Assembly: GCA_964391675.1 (NCBI GenBank)
Contig: CAYMMX010000005.1
Coordinates: 1-64,000, forward strand
Reading direction: 5' to 3'
From: CAYMMX01 sp964391675
GTDB lineage: Bacteria > Cyanobacteriota > Vampirovibrionia > Gastranaerophilales > Gastranaerophilaceae
Length of the DNA stretch: 64,000 nt
The number at the start of each line of letters is the position of its first letter. Within the stretch, counting starts at the first letter, position 1. The notes below the pieces were generated by a model that saw only the letters and a list, made by a program, of their open reading frames with translations, was not told the origin of the DNA and did no database searches. Both the position numbers and the translations under genes were made by a program. Below, piece by piece: positions 61,883 through 64,000 of this stretch.

Positions 61883-62912
61883 AATTATAATTCCTCGATT
61901 GAGTGTTAATGATGATAAAGTAATTGTTGGTAGTTGGTTGGTTAATGACGGAGATAAAATAGCTAAAGACCAATCTCTTTTGGTTGTGGAGACCACAAAG
62001 GAAACCTCCGAAATATATGCTTCCTGCGATGGTTATATTAAAATATTAGCAAAAGAAGGTGAAGAATACTCTATATCAGAAGCTATAGGATATATTTATG
62101 ATAGTTTAAATTCTTTGGACAAAGACAAAGATGAAAAAAATAATAAGACAGAACAAATAGATAACAGAAAATATACAGATAAAGCTTTAGCTTTGATAAA
62201 AAAACATAATATTGATGTTTCCTTATTGCCTACAGATAGAATTATAAAAGAAAAGGATATTGAGAACCTTATTAAAAAACCATTCCAAATAGAAGAAACT
62301 AATGGAAATAATATTGTAATATACGGCGCAGGTGGTTTTGCCATAATTGTGAGTCACATACTAAAACAAACATTTGCCTATAATATAAAAGGTGTTATTG
62401 ACTTAAAATATCCTGAATTAAAAAATGTTGGAGATTTAGATATAATAGGCAATGATGAAATATTATCTTCTCTAAAACAACAAGGTATAACAAATATAGT
62501 TAACGCACTTGATTTACCTATGCGTAGAGAAACATATCAAAAACTTAAAAAATATAACTTTAATTTTCCTAATATTATTCACAAAAGTGTTAATGTCGAC
62601 GCCCCTGTCACAATGGGAGAAGGGAATATTGTCTTTGCAAATTCATTAATAGGGCATAATGTAAAAATAGGTAATAATTGTGTAATAAATGTGGGTTCAA
62701 TAATAAACCATGATTGCATAATAAGTGACCATTGTCACATAGCTTCAGGTGCCGTTTTAGCAGGAAGTGTAACTGTTGGAGAAAATACTTTAATTGGTCA
62801 AGGCGTTACTATATATATGAGAGTAAAAATAGGTAAAAATGTAATAATTCAAAATGGCTGCCATGTATTTAGTGATGTACCCGATAATACAATAATAAAA
62901 GCAAAAAAATGA
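61872..62912 (+). CDS. Lipoyl domain - E3-binding-like domain - PglD/NeuD-type acyltransferase fusion
   Basis: This 346-residue protein has three parts. Residues 1-76 are a lipoyl/biotinyl domain (IIIPRLSVNDDKVIVGSW and ETTKETSE with the modified Lys43). After a charged linker, residues about 99-137 resemble the peripheral subunit-binding domain (YTDKALALIKKHNIDVSLLP, IKEKDIENLI). Residues 147-346 are a PglD/NeuD-like acyltransferase, with the nucleotide-type motif VIYGAGGFA (149-157) and a left-handed beta helix with hexapeptide repeats. The presumed catalytic His280 is in INHDC, and CHIASGAVLAGSV follows. The normal E2 acyltransferase core is absent. It may hand an acyl group straight from lipoate to an amino sugar. 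AAGGAG precedes the ATG. Confidence 0.9.
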   Translation: MKTEIIIPRLSVNDDKVIVGSWLVNDGDKIAKDQSLLVVETTKETSEIYASCDGYIKILAKEGEEYSISEAIGYIYDSLNSLDKDKDEKNNKTEQIDNRKYTDKALALIKKHNIDVSLLPTDRIIKEKDIENLIKKPFQIEETNGNNIVIYGAGGFAIIVSHILKQTFAYNIKGVIDLKYPELKNVGDLDIIGNDEILSSLKQQGITNIVNALDLPMRRETYQKLKKYNFNFPNIIHKSVNVDAPVTMGEGNIVFANSLIGHNVKIGNNCVINVGSIINHDCIISDHCHIASGAVLAGSVTVGENTLIGQGVTIYMRVKIGKNVIIQNGCHVFSDVPDNTIIKAKK

Positions 62913-63646
62913 AAAAATTATTTTCATATAAATCAAAGTCATTTAATCCATACTACAATTTGGCATTAGAAGATTTTTTTCTTAATTATGCTTCAAGTAA
63001 TAATACCGAGACATTTGTGATATTTTTTTGGCTCAATTCTGATTCAATAATAATAGGAAGAAATCAATGTGTACTTAATGAATGCAATATAGAATTAATA
63101 AAAAAATATAATGTTTTGTTAGTCAGAAGAAAAACCGGAGGAGGCGCTGTTTTTCATGACAAAAATAATTTGAATTTCTCAATGATTATCCCCAAAAAAC
63201 ATTACAATAAAGAAAAAACAACTCAAATCATTAAAAATGCTTTAAAAAGTTTAAATATTAATACAGAAATCTCTGAAAGAAATGATATATTGATAAATAG
63301 TAAAAAAGTATCCGGAAATGCTTATTTCTACGGAAAAGAAACGTGCCTGCATCATGGAACGTTGCTAATTGATACCGACCTTAAAAAATTAGAGACATTA
63401 CTTTATACTAAGGGTGAAAAATCTAACAACAAAGGTGTTAAATCGGTAAGAAGTTCTGTTATAAATTTAATCGAAATTGATAAATCAATCAGTATAAAGG
63501 TGGTTGAAGAAGCAATTTTAAATGAATTTATAAAAAATTATGGTGAGAAAATTGAACCAATAAGTTTATCAAAAAAAGACTTAGATATAATTTCAAATAA
63601 AGAAAAAGAATTTGCATCAGAAAAATGGATTTGGAGTAAAGTCTAA
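62909..63646 (+). CDS. lplA: Lipoate-protein ligase A-type enzyme
   Basis: This 245-residue protein has LALEDFFL near residue 20, IIIGRNQCVLNECN (about 49-62), RRKTGGGAVFHDKNNLNFSMI (about 73-93) and KKVSGNAYFYG with the catalytic Lys. It adenylates lipoate and attaches it to a lipoyl-domain Lys. It is shorter than E. coli LplA and lacks the C-terminal accessory domain, like some octanoyl/lipoyl transferases. The 4-base overlap with the upstream gene (ATGA) says it serves that lipoyl domain. Confidence 0.9.
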   Translation: MKKLFSYKSKSFNPYYNLALEDFFLNYASSNNTETFVIFFWLNSDSIIIGRNQCVLNECNIELIKKYNVLLVRRKTGGGAVFHDKNNLNFSMIIPKKHYNKEKTTQIIKNALKSLNINTEISERNDILINSKKVSGNAYFYGKETCLHHGTLLIDTDLKKLETLLYTKGEKSNNKGVKSVRSSVINLIEIDKSISIKVVEEAILNEFIKNYGEKIEPISLSKKDLDIISNKEKEFASEKWIWSKV

Positions 63647-63686
63647 ATAAAATAAATTTGTAAATATTATATAAATGAACAATTCA

Positions 63687-63715
63687 TTGAAGAAAAAGAC
63701 ACATTGTGATAATAT
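63687..63715 (+). promoter_or_regulatory. Promoter of the PIG-L deacetylase gene
   Basis: TTGAAG, a 17-base spacer and TAATAT with TGn extension (TGATAATAT) form a near-consensus promoter 41 bases before the ATG. It separates the downstream gene from the lipoyl operon. Confidence 0.6.
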
Positions 63716-63756
63716 AAAAAATATTAAATGAATAAGATTAAAGAAAGTACCATCAA

Positions 63757-64000
63757 ATGAAGAAAATTCTTATTGTTGCAGCACATCCGGATGACGAAGT
63801 TCTTGGTTGTTTTGCCACTGTAGCAAAATTAATCCAAGAAGGTTATGAAGCTTATACACTAATTCTAAGTGGCGGTAAAACCTCTCGTGGGGAAATAAAC
63901 AAAAAAGAACTTGAACTTCTTAAAAAAGAGATGGAAAAAGCTAATAATGTCATAGGAATTAAAAAAGTATTTCAGGCAAATTTTCCTGATAATTCTTTTG
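63757..64000 (+). CDS. PIG-L/LmbE-family deacetylase (3' end outside window)
   Basis: The first 81 codons are in the window. They include the metal-binding AAHPDDEVLGC (about 8-18) of the PIG-L/LmbE N-deacetylase family and GYEAYTLILSGGKTSRGE. Family members remove N-acetyl groups from amino sugars. A GAAAG-type site precedes the ATG. In this cluster it may free an amino group on the sugar so that a different acyl group can be attached. Confidence 0.88.
   Translation, partial: MKKILIVAAHPDDEVLGCFATVAKLIQEGYEAYTLILSGGKTSRGEINKKELELLKKEMEKANNVIGIKKVFQANFPDNSF

Noticed and set aside
1..64000. CRISPR array or insertion sequence
   Set aside because: No regularly spaced direct repeats and no transposase-like protein were found on either strand.

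Overview
The window is AT-rich bacterial DNA with dense genes, short intergenic gaps and good Shine-Dalgarno sites. It probably comes from a gut-associated, non-photosynthetic cyanobacterial relative (Melainabacteria/Vampirovibrionia, Gastranaerophilales type). This placement is an inference. It rests on a VKOR-DsbA fusion, protein families whose N-terminus starts MGLAASQAR, flagellar fragments, and host-type glycan genes in a low-GC background. No rRNA, CRISPR array, transposase or integrase was seen.

Positions 1-12.8 kb are mostly housekeeping: a partial HAD/trehalose-phosphatase-like gene, tRNA-Pro, purH, fusA, a small Cys-rich protein, queH overlapping a VKOR-DsbA fusion, homoserine dehydrogenase, threonine synthase, a GH13-like protein and a receiver-domain protein. 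From 12.9 to 25.5 kb lie a cytoplasmic-looking 5'-nucleotidase-family protein, a FliJ/FliK/FlgE-type flagellar fragment, a pilin-like peptide behind a leaderless promoter, two zinc dehydrogenases, ahcY, an acyl-CoA ligase, and five genes of unknown function. Two of those five have helical ends like axial or flagellin-type proteins. tRNA-Ser at 25.6 kb is followed by a structured GC-richer element, an orphan class III cyclase-like gene and a tiny ORF that looks like a gene remnant. Then come an HMGL-family synthase, a PilZ protein and a TPR protein.

From 30.7 kb to the right edge the window is a surface-glycan locus of switching gene orientation. It holds GT11 (H-antigen type fucosyltransferase) and GT6 (ABO/alpha-Gal type) enzymes, a tandem glycosyltransferase pair, a CDP-glucose-derived deoxysugar operon, RgpF-, GT-C-, GT8-, GT2- and GT4-type enzymes, a methyltransferase, GDP-mannose dehydratase, and an orphan three-gene phage tail-fibre-like module (48.3-50.2 kb).

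The right end (54.5-64 kb) is a pseudaminic-acid-like module: pseB, an acyl carrier protein, pseC, a sugar isomerase-like protein, a FkbH-type HAD protein and a PseH-like acetyltransferase. It leads into the most unusual unit. This is an operon encoding a fused E1-alpha/E1-beta 2-oxoacid dehydrogenase, a protein joining a lipoyl domain and an E3-binding-like domain to a PglD/NeuD-type sugar acyltransferase in place of the normal E2 core, and a lipoate-protein ligase. A PIG-L/LmbE deacetylase gene follows. My reading is that an acyl group made by E1 on a swinging lipoyl arm may be passed directly to a sugar.
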